From positions 930,001 to 994,000 of the forward strand of contig NZ_SDHX01000001.1 in NCBI RefSeq assembly GCF_004118375.1: a stretch of DNA of 64,000 nucleotides, given 5' to 3'. A model generated the notes under the pieces. That model worked only from the letters and a program-made list of their open reading frames with translations, did not search any database and was not told where the DNA came from. A program made the position numbers and the translations under genes. The first letter of the stretch is position 1. Each line of letters opens with the position of its first letter. Below are positions 17,887-29,279 of the stretch, one piece after another. The DNA comes from Oleiharenicola lentus. Its GTDB lineage: Bacteria; Verrucomicrobiota; Verrucomicrobiia; Opitutales; Opitutaceae.

Positions 17887-20482
17887 TCTTCCACAGCTGA
17901 TACTTCACCGTGACGACCACGTCGAAATTCGACACATAGGGCAGGCTGCCATTGTAGTAGTCGAAGGTCTTGGTGCCTTCGATGACCTCGCTGCTGCCGT
18001 CGTTGGGTTCGATGATGGTGAAATGTTCGGGGTATACGCCGCCGAGCAGGCTCAGGTATTCCGGGCCGGCCTTGCTCCAGTTGCGACCGCGGCCTTGCTC
18101 GGAGCGGCCGACGATGCACTCCGCGCCGAAGAACGGGCGCAGGTCGAGCTGCATCATGCCGCCGTTGAACACCAATTCGGCGCTGCCGCTGGGTTCGGCA
18201 CGCGAGTGGAGCTCGAGCTGGTTGCGGCCCGGAGGCTGGATCTGCATCGGGCCGATGGCCTCGTAGCGGTTGTGGCTGTCGCGGGTTTTCGAACTGGAGG
18301 AGTCGTTGAGGCGGAAATAGCGCGAATCGCCGTCCACCTCGAGTTTGTGCCGGCCATCGGTGGTGTATTCCTTTGCCTCCTCGTTTTCCTCCTCCCAATC
18401 AGGCGTGTGGAGTCGGCCCTCCATGTAGCGGTCCATGGACCAGGAGTTGTCCCGGTCGGGACCGCCCTTCTCGCCCTTTTCGCGTTTTGAGCCCGAACCC
18501 TTCACGGTGATCTCGAACTGGCCCTCCCAGGCCGGCTCCTTCCAGTCGGTGACCTCGAAGGCCTTGCTCTTCTGGAAAAAGAACGACGTCCGGAGCACCA
18601 TGTCCGCGATGAAGCTCAGGCCACCGCTGATCGGCCCGCCCATGGCGGTGTTGATGGCGTCGTTGAGATCCTGCGTGAGGTTGCCGACCTTGATGGTGAC
18701 TTCGACGGCGACGGCCGCGCGGCGCGGGTAGGGGCGCACGGTCGGCGGGAGCAGGCGGCGCTGTGGCACGCCCTCGATCGTGATGGTGGCTTCGCCCGCG
18801 TCGTTGGTGTAGGAGATGTAGGCGGCGGGACCGCCGGCCTGGGCGAACTGCACGACGGCGAGGTCGGGCCGGTATTGCGAGCCGCCGTTGGCGGTCTGGT
18901 ATTTTCCGTTGTAGCTGCCTTCGGGCAGGCGCCACACGACCTTGGCGCCGCCCACCGGGCCGCCGTCGGGCATCTGGAGGTCGAGGGTGGTGAGATTGCC
19001 GGCGGCACGGATGGCCTTGAGCACGTCGCTCTTGGGGAAATCGATCTCGACCTTGGCGCGGGCGGTGCGCTGCTCGCCGGGGGAGCGCGTCTTCGTGCGC
19101 ACGAGCGGGGCGTTTTCGACCTCGATGGTGATTTTCTGCCGCGCGACGGTCATGATGGTCTTGAACCACGCGATGATGGTGTTCGCGATGCCCACACCTT
19201 TGCTGAATTTGTTGTTCGGGAGGTGGTGCTCGAGCACCTCGCCGGTGTAGGCACCCCAGCCCGTGGCCCAGAGGTCGCCGGCGGCGCCGGAAAACTGCCC
19301 GCTGAACGACGTCGGCGGTCCGCCCGCCTGCGCCAGACCGATCGCGGCAAGCGGCAGCCGCGGCCAGGCCAGCGTTGCTTGGCCGGTCGGCCTGGCGTCG
19401 CGCAGGGCGGCTTGCCGAACGTCAGCAGCGAACACGCGGCTGATCAATGCGACCTGTAACAATGAAAGCGGCTGATCGCGCCACTCGGCCAGGAAGCGGG
19501 GGCCTTCGTCGCCCTCGGCCGTTTCCTCGTCTTCGGATTTTTCTTCATCCGTTCCGTCTTCCTGCATGGCCTTCAGTTGCTGCATGGCTGAGTTCATTTG
19601 CCGCATGGCCGCGGCCTGTTGGCGCGTGGAGATGGCGGACATCTCGGCGGTGAGCTTGGCCATCTTTTCCTGGGCGGCCTTCTGGCGGGCCGCGTCGGGA
19701 CTGCCATGGTCTTGCAGCAGCTTTTGCAGCTCCTCGGAGATTTCATTCATCCGCTGCTCGTCGCGTTCGGTCGCATCGGGCCGGGCATCGTCTTCGCGGC
19801 GAGAGGGACGCGGCGAAGGCGCGAGCACGGGATCGTCGTCGGCCCAGACCGGGGTGGGCTGGGCGGCCTTGAGCAGTGCAAAGGGATTGGTGAGCGCCTC
19901 CTTCTCAAGGCTTTTCAACTGCGCCGGGTTGGGGGGGATGATGGCCGCCGGGGCCGGCATGCCGAGGTCGTAGTTGGCGGCGCTGACCCGGCCGAGTGCG
20001 ATGATGAAGCGGCTCCAAAAGCGTTGCTGCGGCTGGGTGCTGTCGGCGCTCCTACGCAGCGTGTCCACGAGATCCTGCGCGAGTTCCTCGGGATCGGCGT
20101 CCTCAAACGGCACGGCGATGGCCTGCGCAAAGGAAATGAAACGGATGGTGGGCTGTTCCGCCGGGTTCCAGAGCAGTTCCTCCAGTTCGTAGTCGCGCAT
20201 GGCCAGGCCGGTGTCCGAGCCGGCGGGCGGGGCCTTGAGCACGGCGCCCTGGGCGTTACGCACGCCCCAGCCCATGTGCTGTAGTGCCTCCAGCAGCGCG
20301 GCCCGCGAGCCATCGCCACCCTCGAGATAACGCCGGGCGAGGATCAGCGCTTGGGAATCCGCGTCATAGTTGACCGGTGCATCGGCGGTGTCGGGGGCCT
20401 GGGCTTGCAAAACTGCGGCGAAAAGCCCGAAGGCCATGAGGCGGATTGCGTCACGGATTGCTCGAAAGGGGTGGCGAATCAT
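17855..20482 (-). CDS. Large exported protein of unknown function
   Basis: 875 residues with an N-terminal signal peptide (hydrophobic stretch ending around LQAQA, start ATG 20482). Residues about 200-330 are Gln/Glu/Met-rich and predicted coiled coil (repeats such as RQMNSAMQQLKAMQ), followed by an acidic patch. The C-terminal half is beta-rich with Gly and Pro, and ends in a basic tail KNGPPPKNKRR. I recognise no family. The frame extends 63 codons upstream without signal-like character. It overlaps the PBP2 gene by 32 bases, so the two are probably co-transcribed; a role in the envelope is plausible. Divergent from nuoB. Confidence 0.75.
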   Translation of the reverse strand: MIRHPFRAIRDAIRLMAFGLFAAVLQAQAPDTADAPVNYDADSQALILARRYLEGGDGSRAALLEALQHMGWGVRNAQGAVLKAPPAGSDTGLAMRDYELEELLWNPAEQPTIRFISFAQAIAVPFEDADPEELAQDLVDTLRRSADSTQPQQRFWSRFIIALGRVSAANYDLGMPAPAAIIPPNPAQLKSLEKEALTNPFALLKAAQPTPVWADDDPVLAPSPRPSRREDDARPDATERDEQRMNEISEELQKLLQDHGSPDAARQKAAQEKMAKLTAEMSAISTRQQAAAMRQMNSAMQQLKAMQEDGTDEEKSEDEETAEGDEGPRFLAEWRDQPLSLLQVALISRVFAADVRQAALRDARPTGQATLAWPRLPLAAIGLAQAGGPPTSFSGQFSGAAGDLWATGWGAYTGEVLEHHLPNNKFSKGVGIANTIIAWFKTIMTVARQKITIEVENAPLVRTKTRSPGEQRTARAKVEIDFPKSDVLKAIRAAGNLTTLDLQMPDGGPVGGAKVVWRLPEGSYNGKYQTANGGSQYRPDLAVVQFAQAGGPAAYISYTNDAGEATITIEGVPQRRLLPPTVRPYPRRAAVAVEVTIKVGNLTQDLNDAINTAMGGPISGGLSFIADMVLRTSFFFQKSKAFEVTDWKEPAWEGQFEITVKGSGSKREKGEKGGPDRDNSWSMDRYMEGRLHTPDWEEENEEAKEYTTDGRHKLEVDGDSRYFRLNDSSSSKTRDSHNRYEAIGPMQIQPPGRNQLELHSRAEPSGSAELVFNGGMMQLDLRPFFGAECIVGRSEQGRGRNWSKAGPEYLSLLGGVYPEHFTIIEPNDGSSEVIEGTKTFDYYNGSLPYVSNFDVVVTVKYQLWKNGPPPKNKRR

Positions 20483-20655
20483 GGGGACGAGCATGAGTCC
20501 GGCGGTTCGCGCTGCAAGTTTCGGGCGCGTTTGGCGGATCATGCGATGGCAGAAATATTTCTCCCGCGCTCGTCCAGAACTAATACACGCGGGGCAAACA
20601 AATCCTCCTTGCCGGGGGTGGGTGGGGTGGTAGGGTGCGTTGCATTTTTTACCAC

Positions 20656-21165
20656 ATGGCCACCGACGCACCGGAGCTAACTTACAACAGCAAGATCGAG
20701 GGTGAATTGTTCGTCACCAAGGCGGATGCCGCGATCAACTGGCTGCGCAACAACTCCATGTGGCCCATGCCGATGGGCCTGGCCTGCTGCGCGATCGAGC
20801 TGATGGCCGCCGCTTCGAGCCGTTACGACATCGCGCGCTTCGGCGCCGAGGTCATGCGATTCTCCCCGCGTCAGGCTGACTGCATGATCGTGGCCGGCAC
20901 CGTCACCTACAAGATGGCTCCGATCGTCCGCCGCATCTACGATCAGATGGCCGCGCCGAAATGGGTCATCGCGATGGGCGCCTGCGCCAGCTCGGGCGGC
21001 ATGTATCGCAGCTATGCGACCCTGCAGGGCGTGGACCGCATCGTGCCGGTGGACGTCTATGTCAGCGGTTGCCCGCCGCGCCCCGAAGCCTTGCTCGACG
21101 CCCTGCAGAAGCTGCAGGAGAAGGTGAAGAAAGAGCGTTCGCTCTCCAAACTGCTCAGCGCCTGA
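20656..21165 (+). CDS. nuoB: NADH-quinone oxidoreductase subunit B
   Basis: 169-residue peripheral subunit of complex I that holds cluster N2, the last Fe-S centre before quinone. Cluster ligands are visible: the tandem Cys pair in [10 protein letters not shown], Cys in GACASSGG and Cys in [10 protein letters not shown]. The ATG at 20656 was chosen over an upstream in-frame ATG at 20635 because it matches the family N-terminus. First gene of the nuo operon here; nuoA, which normally precedes nuoB, is absent. The promoter should lie in the 173 bases shared with the divergent exported-protein gene. Confidence 0.96.
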   Translation: MATDAPELTYNSKIEGELFVTKADAAINWLRNNSMWPMPMGLACCAIELMAAASSRYDIARFGAEVMRFSPRQADCMIVAGTVTYKMAPIVRRIYDQMAAPKWVIAMGACASSGGMYRSYATLQGVDRIVPVDVYVSGCPPRPEALLDALQKLQEKVKKERSLSKLLSA

Positions 21166-21185
21166 GCCACCCGACGCCCCTGCGC

Positions 21186-21806
21186 ATGACCACCGACGTC
21201 GAGATCGCGACCGCCGTTTCCAGCCAGTTTCCCTCGGCCACGCCTCGCGCGAGCGCGGATTGCCCGGCCTTCAACATTCCCGCGACCGAGGCTATCGCGC
21301 TGCTCCAGTGGCTGCGTGACTCCCAGGGTTACGATTTCCTGATGGATGTGACCGCTGTGGATTGGAGCGCCGAGCAATCGCCGCGCTTCACGGTCGTCTG
21401 GCATCTCTACTCGGGCGCCAAACACTGCTACGTGCGCGTCGCCTCCAGCTGTGCGAGCGACACCGAGCCGGCCATGCCTTCGGCCTCGGGCCTCTGGGCC
21501 GGCGCCAACTGGCACGAGCGCGAGACCTACGATTTGATGGGGATCAAGTTTACCGGCCATCCCGACCTCCGCCGCATTCTCATGTGGGACGGCTACCCGT
21601 ATCACCCGTTGCGCAAGGAGTTCCCTCTCGCCGGCCTGCCGACCGAAATTTCCGATCCTGAAATCGCCGCCGAACTCAAGGAAGGCGTCATTTCCGCCCC
21701 GATGGCCGGCGGTCCCTTTGTCGCCACCCCCGGCGAACCCATGGGCGAGGCCGAGCCCCGCGCCAAGGACGAGGCGTGGAACGAGAAGAACGAAAAGCCC
21801 GAATAA
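21186..21806 (+). CDS. nuoC: NADH-quinone oxidoreductase subunit C
   Basis: 206-residue peripheral-arm subunit, not fused to NuoD. The conserved NuoC core is clear: MDVTAVDW near the N-terminus and, further on, NWHERETYDLMGI and GHPDLRRILMWDGY, then HPLRKEFPL. The C-terminus carries an extra charged tail of about 40 residues (rich in Glu, Lys, Pro). ATG at 21186, 20 bases after nuoB; nuoD follows after 3 bases. Confidence 0.95.
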   Translation: MTTDVEIATAVSSQFPSATPRASADCPAFNIPATEAIALLQWLRDSQGYDFLMDVTAVDWSAEQSPRFTVVWHLYSGAKHCYVRVASSCASDTEPAMPSASGLWAGANWHERETYDLMGIKFTGHPDLRRILMWDGYPYHPLRKEFPLAGLPTEISDPEIAAELKEGVISAPMAGGPFVATPGEPMGEAEPRAKDEAWNEKNEKPE

Positions 21807-21809
21807 CCG

Positions 21810-23048
21810 ATGGCCACCGACTTTTCCTTTCCCGATGCCGCCGCCAAGGCCGCGAACGCGAACCTTCCCAAGGAGTTCGAGCCCGAGAAAATGTCCCTCT
21901 CGATGGGCCCGTCGCACCCGTCCACCCACGGCGTGCTGCGCGTGCAGTTCGAGCTCGATGGCGAGACAGTGACCAAGGCCGACCCTATCGTCGGCTATCT
22001 GCACCGCGGCGACGAGAAGATCGCCGAGAACATGACCTATAACCAGTTCGTGCCCTACACGGACCGGTTGGACTACCTGGCCCCACTCGCCAACAACGCC
22101 ATCTACGCCCACGCCGTCGAGCAGCTCGCCGGCCTTAAGGTGCCCGACCGCGTCAACGCCATCCGCGTCATCACATCCGAAATGGCCCGCGTCTCCGCCC
22201 ATCTCATGGGCCTCGGGGCCTACGGCATCGATGTCGGCGCCTGGACGGTGTTCATGTATACCTTCGAGGAGCGCGAGAAGCTCTACAAGCTGTTCGAGAA
22301 GCTCACCGGCGCGCGCTTCACCACCAGCTACAGCCGCATCGGCGGCGTGTCGCGCGACCTGCCCCCGGGCTGGCTCGAGGAGGTGGACGCGTTCTGCAAG
22401 CAGTTCCTCCCGATCCTCGAAGAGGTGCTGGGCATGCTTTCGCGCAACAAGATCTTTCTCGATCGCACCGTGGACATCGGCGTCATCTCCAAGGCCGACG
22501 CCATCAGCTACGGCCTGAGCGGTCCGAACCTCCGCGGTTCCGGCGTGCCGAACGACCTGCGCAAGGACCGGCCCTACTGGGGCTACGACCAATACCAGTT
22601 CGACGTGCCGATCGGGTCGAAGGGCGACTGCTACGACCGCTACCTCTGCCGCGGTGAGGAGATGAAGCAGTCCATCCGCATCATCCAGCAGTGCATCGCC
22701 AAATTCCCCGGCGGCGACTGGTATGCGAAGGACGCGCGCAAGATCTTCGCTCCGCCCAAGGACAAGATCCTCACCTCGATGGAGGAACTCATCAACAACT
22801 TCATGATCGTGACCGAGGGCCCGCAGATGCCGGCCGGCGAGGTGTATTTCGAGGGCGAGGCGCCGAAGGGCCTGCTCGGCTTCTACATTGTCAGCAAGGG
22901 AGGCGGCGTGCCGTGGCGCATGAAGATCCGCAGCCCCTCGTTCTGCAATCTCTCCATCCTGCCCAAGATGTGCGTCGGCAACCTCGTGTCCGACGTCGTC
23001 TCCATCCTCGGCTCGCTCGACTTCGTCATGGGCGAGTGCGACCGCTGA
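21810..23048 (+). CDS. nuoD: NADH-quinone oxidoreductase subunit D
   Basis: 412-residue 49-kDa-type subunit that forms the quinone-binding pocket with NuoB. Family motifs: GPSHPSTHGVLR near residue 35 with the pocket histidine, the GYLHRGDEKIAE segment, and the C-terminal DFVMGECDR ending where the [NiFe]-hydrogenase ancestor had its metal site. Separate from NuoC, as in alpha-type and Thermus-type enzymes. Followed by nuoE after 12 bases. Confidence 0.96.
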   Translation: MATDFSFPDAAAKAANANLPKEFEPEKMSLSMGPSHPSTHGVLRVQFELDGETVTKADPIVGYLHRGDEKIAENMTYNQFVPYTDRLDYLAPLANNAIYAHAVEQLAGLKVPDRVNAIRVITSEMARVSAHLMGLGAYGIDVGAWTVFMYTFEEREKLYKLFEKLTGARFTTSYSRIGGVSRDLPPGWLEEVDAFCKQFLPILEEVLGMLSRNKIFLDRTVDIGVISKADAISYGLSGPNLRGSGVPNDLRKDRPYWGYDQYQFDVPIGSKGDCYDRYLCRGEEMKQSIRIIQQCIAKFPGGDWYAKDARKIFAPPKDKILTSMEELINNFMIVTEGPQMPAGEVYFEGEAPKGLLGFYIVSKGGGVPWRMKIRSPSFCNLSILPKMCVGNLVSDVVSILGSLDFVMGECDR

Positions 23049-23060
23049 TTTCCGCCGTCG

Positions 23061-23546
23061 ATGAACCTGAAACCCGAAACGCTCAAGAAGATCGACGAAG
23101 TGATCACCCATTACCCGGTGAAGCGCAGCGCCACGCTGCCGCTCCTGCATCTCGTGCAGGAGGACGCGGGCTGGATCTCCAAGGAGGCCATCGAATGGAT
23201 CGCGGCCAAGCTCGAGCTGCCGCCGATCAACGTTTATGAGGTCGTGACCTTCTACCCGATGTTCCGGCAGAAGCCGATCGGCCGCCGCCACATCAAGGTC
23301 TGCCGCACGCTCTCCTGCGCCCTCACCGGCGGCTACAAGGTGTGCGAGCAGTTTGAAAAGGAATTCGGCTGCCACCGGGGCGAGATTTCGGCCGACGGCG
23401 AGGTCACCATCGAATTCGTCGAGTGCCTCGCCAGCTGCGGCACCGGCCCGGTCGTGATGATCGACGACGACCTGCACGAGAAGGTGGACGCCGCCAAGGT
23501 GAAGGCGCTCAGCGAACAGATCCGCCAGGAGGCTGTGAAGAAATGA
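23061..23546 (+). CDS. nuoE: NADH-quinone oxidoreductase subunit E
   Basis: 161-residue thioredoxin-like subunit that carries the [2Fe-2S] cluster N1a next to the flavin. Ligands: VCRTLSCALTGG supplies two cysteines, and VECLASCGTGP supplies the other two. The N-terminal helical part (HYPVKRSATLPLLHLVQ) is typical. Its stop overlaps the ATG of the following small membrane-protein gene (ATGA). Confidence 0.95.
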   Translation: MNLKPETLKKIDEVITHYPVKRSATLPLLHLVQEDAGWISKEAIEWIAAKLELPPINVYEVVTFYPMFRQKPIGRRHIKVCRTLSCALTGGYKVCEQFEKEFGCHRGEISADGEVTIEFVECLASCGTGPVVMIDDDLHEKVDAAKVKALSEQIRQEAVKK

Positions 23547-23854
23547 AGAAGGTCCGCATCATGCAGGTTCCGCCCATCCGCTTCGGCCTCGTGCTGGGGC
23601 TGATCAACGGCTTCATCGGCATGATCGTGGCGCCCGTGCTCCTGATCACGCTCGGCGCCGCCGCCACTGCGGCCGACCTCAACTACGCGCCCAAGCTCCT
23701 CGGCATCCCGTGGCTGTTCGCCGGCGCCGGTGCGCTGTTCATGCCCTTCATCCACGCCGTCGGCGGCTTCGTGGTCGGCGTGCTCCTCGCCATGGTTTAC
23801 AACTTCGCCGCCCGCTGGACCGGCGGCATCGAGTTCATCGCCGAGGACAAGTAA
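23543..23854 (+). CDS. Small membrane protein inside the nuo operon
   Basis: 103 residues with two or three hydrophobic helices (about 12-45 and 55-90) between short basic and acidic ends. I recognise no complex I subunit: it is not NuoA, which has three helices and a different acidic loop. Translationally coupled to nuoE (ATGA overlap) and 34 bases before nuoF, and its codon use is as GC-rich as the subunit genes, so it is a native part of the operon. It may be an assembly factor or a lineage-specific accessory subunit. Confidence 0.75.
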   Translation: MKKVRIMQVPPIRFGLVLGLINGFIGMIVAPVLLITLGAAATAADLNYAPKLLGIPWLFAGAGALFMPFIHAVGGFVVGVLLAMVYNFAARWTGGIEFIAEDK

Positions 23855-23888
23855 CCCCCTCTTTTTTCACTCTCACTTTCACTCCGCA

Positions 23889-25247
<1,359 letters not shown>

Positions 25248-25258
25248 TTTTTCCCGCA

Positions 25259-26968
25259 ATGTCCGCCCCCGCTGCCAAACCCGCCGACCTCGTGACCGTC
25301 AACATTGACGGCAAGGACATCGCCGTGCCGAAGGGCACGAACGTGATCGAGGCCGCCAAGCTCGTCGGCGTCGAGATCCCGCACTACTGCTACCACCCGA
25401 AGCTCTCGATCGTGGGCAACTGCCGCATGTGCCTCATCGAAATGGGCATGCCGGCCGTCGATCCCGCCACCAAGGCGCCGGTCATGGACCCGGCCACGGG
25501 CAAGCAGAAGATCAACTGGATCCCGCGCCCGCAAATTGGCTGCGGCACCAACGCCTCGCCCGGCCTCCACATCCGCACGAATTCGCCGATGGTGAAGGAC
25601 TGCCGTGAGGGCGTGACGGAGATGCTGCTCATCAACCACCCGCTCGACTGCCCGATCTGCGACCAGGCCGGCGAGTGCAAGCTGCAGGAGCACTCCACCG
25701 CCTACGGCCGGGGCTACTCGCGCTTCATCGAGCAGAAGAACGTGAAGCCGAAGCGCACCCAGCTCGGACCGCGCGTCACACTGGACGACGAGCGCTGCAT
25801 CCTCTGCTCGCGCTGCATCCGATTCTCCAAGGAAATCGCGAAGGACGACGTGCTCGGCTTCATCGACCGCGGCAGCTACAGCACGCTGACCTGCTACCCG
25901 GGCAAGCAGCTCGAGAACAATTACTCGCTCAACACGGTGGACATCTGCCCCGTGGGCGCGCTCACCTCGACCGACTTCCGCTTCAAGATGCGCGTGTGGT
26001 TCCTCAAGCAGACGCCGAGCATCGACACCGAGTCCTCCGTCGGCGTGAACACCGAGGTCTGGAGCCGAGAGGGCGTGCTCTACCGCATCACCCCGCGTCG
26101 CAACGACGCCGTCAACGACACCTGGCTCGCCGATTCCGGGCGCATGCTCTACAAGCAGGTGAAGGCTGACGACCGCCTGACCGCCCCGAGCATCAACGGC
26201 GATAGCACCGGCGGCGACATGGCCCTCAAGGCCGCCGCCGACCTGCTCAAGGCCGGCTCCGTCGCCGTCGTCGGTTCCGGCCGCAGCAGCGTTGAGGAAC
26301 AGTTCCTCACGAAGAAGCTCGCCGATGCGCTCAAGGTTTCCGCTTCGCTGGTCAGCCGGGTGGGGCAGGGCGACCGCCTCCTCATCTCTTCCGACCGCAA
26401 CCCGAATGTCCGCGGCGCGCTCGTCACCGGCCTCATATCGGCGCTTCCGTCGCAAAAGCTCGCGGGCCTCGCAGCCGACATCGACGCCGGCAAGGTGAAG
26501 ACCGTGATCTCCGTCGGCGAGGACCTCACGGCTGCCGGCCTCACCGCCGCGCAGCTCGCCAAGGTTTCCGTCATCTATCTCGGCACGCACAAGAACGCCA
26601 CGAGCGATGCGGCCAAGGTTGTGATCCCGACGCTCACCGTCTTCGAAAAGTCCGGCAGCTTCGTGAACCAGCAGTTCCGCCTGCAGAAGTTCGCCAAGGC
26701 CGTCCCCGGTCCCACCGGCGTAAACGACGACCTCGTCACGCTCGCCGAGCTGGTCGCTGCCGCCGGCGGTGGCATCCTGCCCTTTGCGCTCGGCCAGCTC
26801 TGGACTCTGATTGCCGCCGAGACCAAGGCCCTTGCCGGCCTCAGTCACGCCGCGCTGCCCGCCACGGGTCACCTGCTCGACGCCTCCGCGTGGGCCGGCC
26901 TGCCCTTCTGCGAGGGCGAGACGCTCCACTTCAAACCCGCCGCCGTGCCCGCGGCCGCCAACGCATGA
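25259..26968 (+). CDS. nuoG: NADH-quinone oxidoreductase subunit G, shortened form
   Basis: 569-residue Fe-S subunit that conducts electrons from NuoE/F to the connecting arm. N-terminal [2Fe-2S] ligands occur in HYCYHP and GNCRMC, then the His/Cys [4Fe-4S] motif HPLDCPICDQAGEC and the second motif CILCSRCIRF. The C-terminal molybdopterin-oxidoreductase-like part is much shorter than in E. coli (908 residues). ATG at 25259. The stop overlaps the nuoH start (ATGA). Confidence 0.94.
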   Translation: MSAPAAKPADLVTVNIDGKDIAVPKGTNVIEAAKLVGVEIPHYCYHPKLSIVGNCRMCLIEMGMPAVDPATKAPVMDPATGKQKINWIPRPQIGCGTNASPGLHIRTNSPMVKDCREGVTEMLLINHPLDCPICDQAGECKLQEHSTAYGRGYSRFIEQKNVKPKRTQLGPRVTLDDERCILCSRCIRFSKEIAKDDVLGFIDRGSYSTLTCYPGKQLENNYSLNTVDICPVGALTSTDFRFKMRVWFLKQTPSIDTESSVGVNTEVWSREGVLYRITPRRNDAVNDTWLADSGRMLYKQVKADDRLTAPSINGDSTGGDMALKAAADLLKAGSVAVVGSGRSSVEEQFLTKKLADALKVSASLVSRVGQGDRLLISSDRNPNVRGALVTGLISALPSQKLAGLAADIDAGKVKTVISVGEDLTAAGLTAAQLAKVSVIYLGTHKNATSDAAKVVIPTLTVFEKSGSFVNQQFRLQKFAKAVPGPTGVNDDLVTLAELVAAAGGGILPFALGQLWTLIAAETKALAGLSHAALPATGHLLDASAWAGLPFCEGETLHFKPAAVPAAANA

Positions 26969-28224
26969 GCGCGATCGTCGAACTCTGGAACAGCCTCCAT
27001 CCGGTGCTGCAGGCCGTCATCAAGGGCCTCGCGGTCATCGGCGTGATCTTCCCGCTCGGCGGTGCCAGCTCGCTGGCCGAACGCAAGGTCTCCGCCTGGA
27101 TGCAAGGTCGTCCCGGCCCGAACCGCGCGCTGCCGTTCTGGGTCGCGTGGGTGCCGGGCATCAGCCTGCTTCAGCGCCTCGGCGTGTTCCACCTCATGGC
27201 CGACGGCGGCAAGATGTTCTTCAAGGAAGACCCGCTGCCGGGTCACGTGAACAAGTTCTACTTCCTGCTCGCCCCGGTCGTGGCCATGATCCCCGCGCTC
27301 ACCACGGTCACCGCCGTGCCGCTCGGCGCCTACGTGGACGAAGCCGGCCGTGTCGTGCCGCTCATCCTCGCCAACGTGGACATCGGCCTGCTCGCCGTCT
27401 TCGCCGTTTCCTCGCTCGGTGTTTACTCGCTGATCCTCGCGGGCTGGGCCTCCAACTCGAAGTATCCCTTCCTCGGCGGCGTCCGCGCCTCCGCCCAGCT
27501 TATCTCCTACGAGCTTTCGATGACGCTCTCCGTGATCCCGGTCTTTCTGTGGATCAACGTCCCGGGCGGCGAGGGCACGCTAAGCCTGGCGAAGGCCGTG
27601 GAGTTTCAGAGCCAGCCGGGCTTCCTCGGCGGCATGTGGTTCATCTTTATCATGCCGGTCGCGGCGATCGTGTTCCTCGTCTCACTCTTCGCCGAGACCA
27701 ACCGCCTGCCCTTCGACATGGCCGAGGGCGAAGCCGACCTCGTCGGCGGGTTCCACACCGAATACGGCTCGCTCAAGTGGGGCCTCTTCTTCGTGGCCGA
27801 GTATGCGCACATGATGATCGGCTCGGCCGTGTTCATCCTGCTCTTCCTGGGCGGCTGGAACCCGCTGCCGTGGATTCCGCTCTCGCTGGTGGTCGAGTGG
27901 CTCGGCGCCGTGTCGCCGGTGCTCACGCATCCGATCATCGTCGGCCTGCTCTCGCTCGGCATCTTCGTGGGCAAGGTGCTTGGCATGATCTTCGTCTTCA
28001 TGTGGGTGCGCTGGACCGTGCCGCGCTTCCGTTATGACCAGGTGATGAAGATGGGCTGGCAGAAGCTCCTGCCGCTCGCCATCGGCAACCTGCTCTTCTA
28101 CGCCGCCGCCATCGCCATCCGCGACCTGCAGCTGGGCGTGGCCTACTGGGCCGCTCTCGCCGTCGTGACGGTCGCCGCCACTTGGGCGATCTTCGCCAAC
28201 CCCCTCCAGAAACCCGCCCTCTGA
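26965..28224 (+). CDS. nuoH: NADH-quinone oxidoreductase subunit H
   Basis: 419-residue membrane subunit that lines the quinone channel, with about nine helices. Signature segments: the first amphipathic region with AERKVSAWMQGRPGPNR, the ETNRLPFDMAEGEADLVGGFHTEYGSLKWG loop (too long to be chance), and the helix after FFVAEYAHM. It has more sequence between the first two helices than E. coli NuoH. Begins in an ATGA overlap with nuoG; nuoI starts 5 bases after its stop. Confidence 0.95.
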   Translation: MSAIVELWNSLHPVLQAVIKGLAVIGVIFPLGGASSLAERKVSAWMQGRPGPNRALPFWVAWVPGISLLQRLGVFHLMADGGKMFFKEDPLPGHVNKFYFLLAPVVAMIPALTTVTAVPLGAYVDEAGRVVPLILANVDIGLLAVFAVSSLGVYSLILAGWASNSKYPFLGGVRASAQLISYELSMTLSVIPVFLWINVPGGEGTLSLAKAVEFQSQPGFLGGMWFIFIMPVAAIVFLVSLFAETNRLPFDMAEGEADLVGGFHTEYGSLKWGLFFVAEYAHMMIGSAVFILLFLGGWNPLPWIPLSLVVEWLGAVSPVLTHPIIVGLLSLGIFVGKVLGMIFVFMWVRWTVPRFRYDQVMKMGWQKLLPLAIGNLLFYAAAIAIRDLQLGVAYWAALAVVTVAATWAIFANPLQKPAL

Positions 28225-28229
28225 GCGCC

Positions 28230-28772
<543 letters not shown>

Positions 28773-28775
28773 GCC

Positions 28776-29279
28776 ATGGCTGACTTCGTCTTCTACACCT
28801 TCGCCCTCCTGACCCTCGGCAGCGCCCTGGCCGTGGTCCTGAACAAGGACGCCGTAAACGCCGCCCTCTGCCTGCTGCTGTCGCTCGTGGGCCTGGCCGG
28901 CCTGTTCGTGCTGCTCGACGCCGCGCTCCTGGCCTTCGTGCTCCTGCTCGTTTACGCGGGCGCGGTCGTCGCGCTGTTCCTCTTCATCATCATGCTGCTC
29001 GACACCACGCCGGGCGCGCAGAAGCCCTTCGGCAAGCTTTCCGCCGCCGCCGCGGTGCTGGGTGGCGCGTTGCTGGTGGTCGGGGCGCACACGGTCGGCA
29101 TCAACACCCCGGCCACTACCGGTGCTGCGCACGCTGTTCCCACGCTCAAGAATTACGCCGAGATGCTCTTCACCACTTACCTCCTGCCCGTGCAGATCGT
29201 GGGTTTCATGCTCCTGATCGCCATGCTGGGCGTGATCGTGCTGAGCAAGAAATTCGCCACGACGGAGGCCGCCAAATGA
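28776..29279 (+). CDS. nuoJ: NADH-quinone oxidoreductase subunit J
   Basis: 167-residue membrane subunit with five predicted helices, including the conserved helix 3 with [19 protein letters not shown], which carries the pi-bulge of NuoJ. The C-terminal helix [19 protein letters not shown] is typical. Its stop overlaps the nuoK start by an ATGA junction, as in most nuo operons. Confidence 0.93.
   Translation: MADFVFYTFALLTLGSALAVVLNKDAVNAALCLLLSLVGLAGLFVLLDAALLAFVLLLVYAGAVVALFLFIIMLLDTTPGAQKPFGKLSAAAAVLGGALLVVGAHTVGINTPATTGAAHAVPTLKNYAEMLFTTYLLPVQIVGFMLLIAMLGVIVLSKKFATTEAAK

Noticed and set aside
21057-23477. Long minus-strand open frame (806 codons) opposite nuoB-nuoE
   Set aside because: High GC removes stops from the antisense frame; the sequence is low-complexity (Gly, Ala, Asp, His) and mirrors strongly conserved complex I genes.
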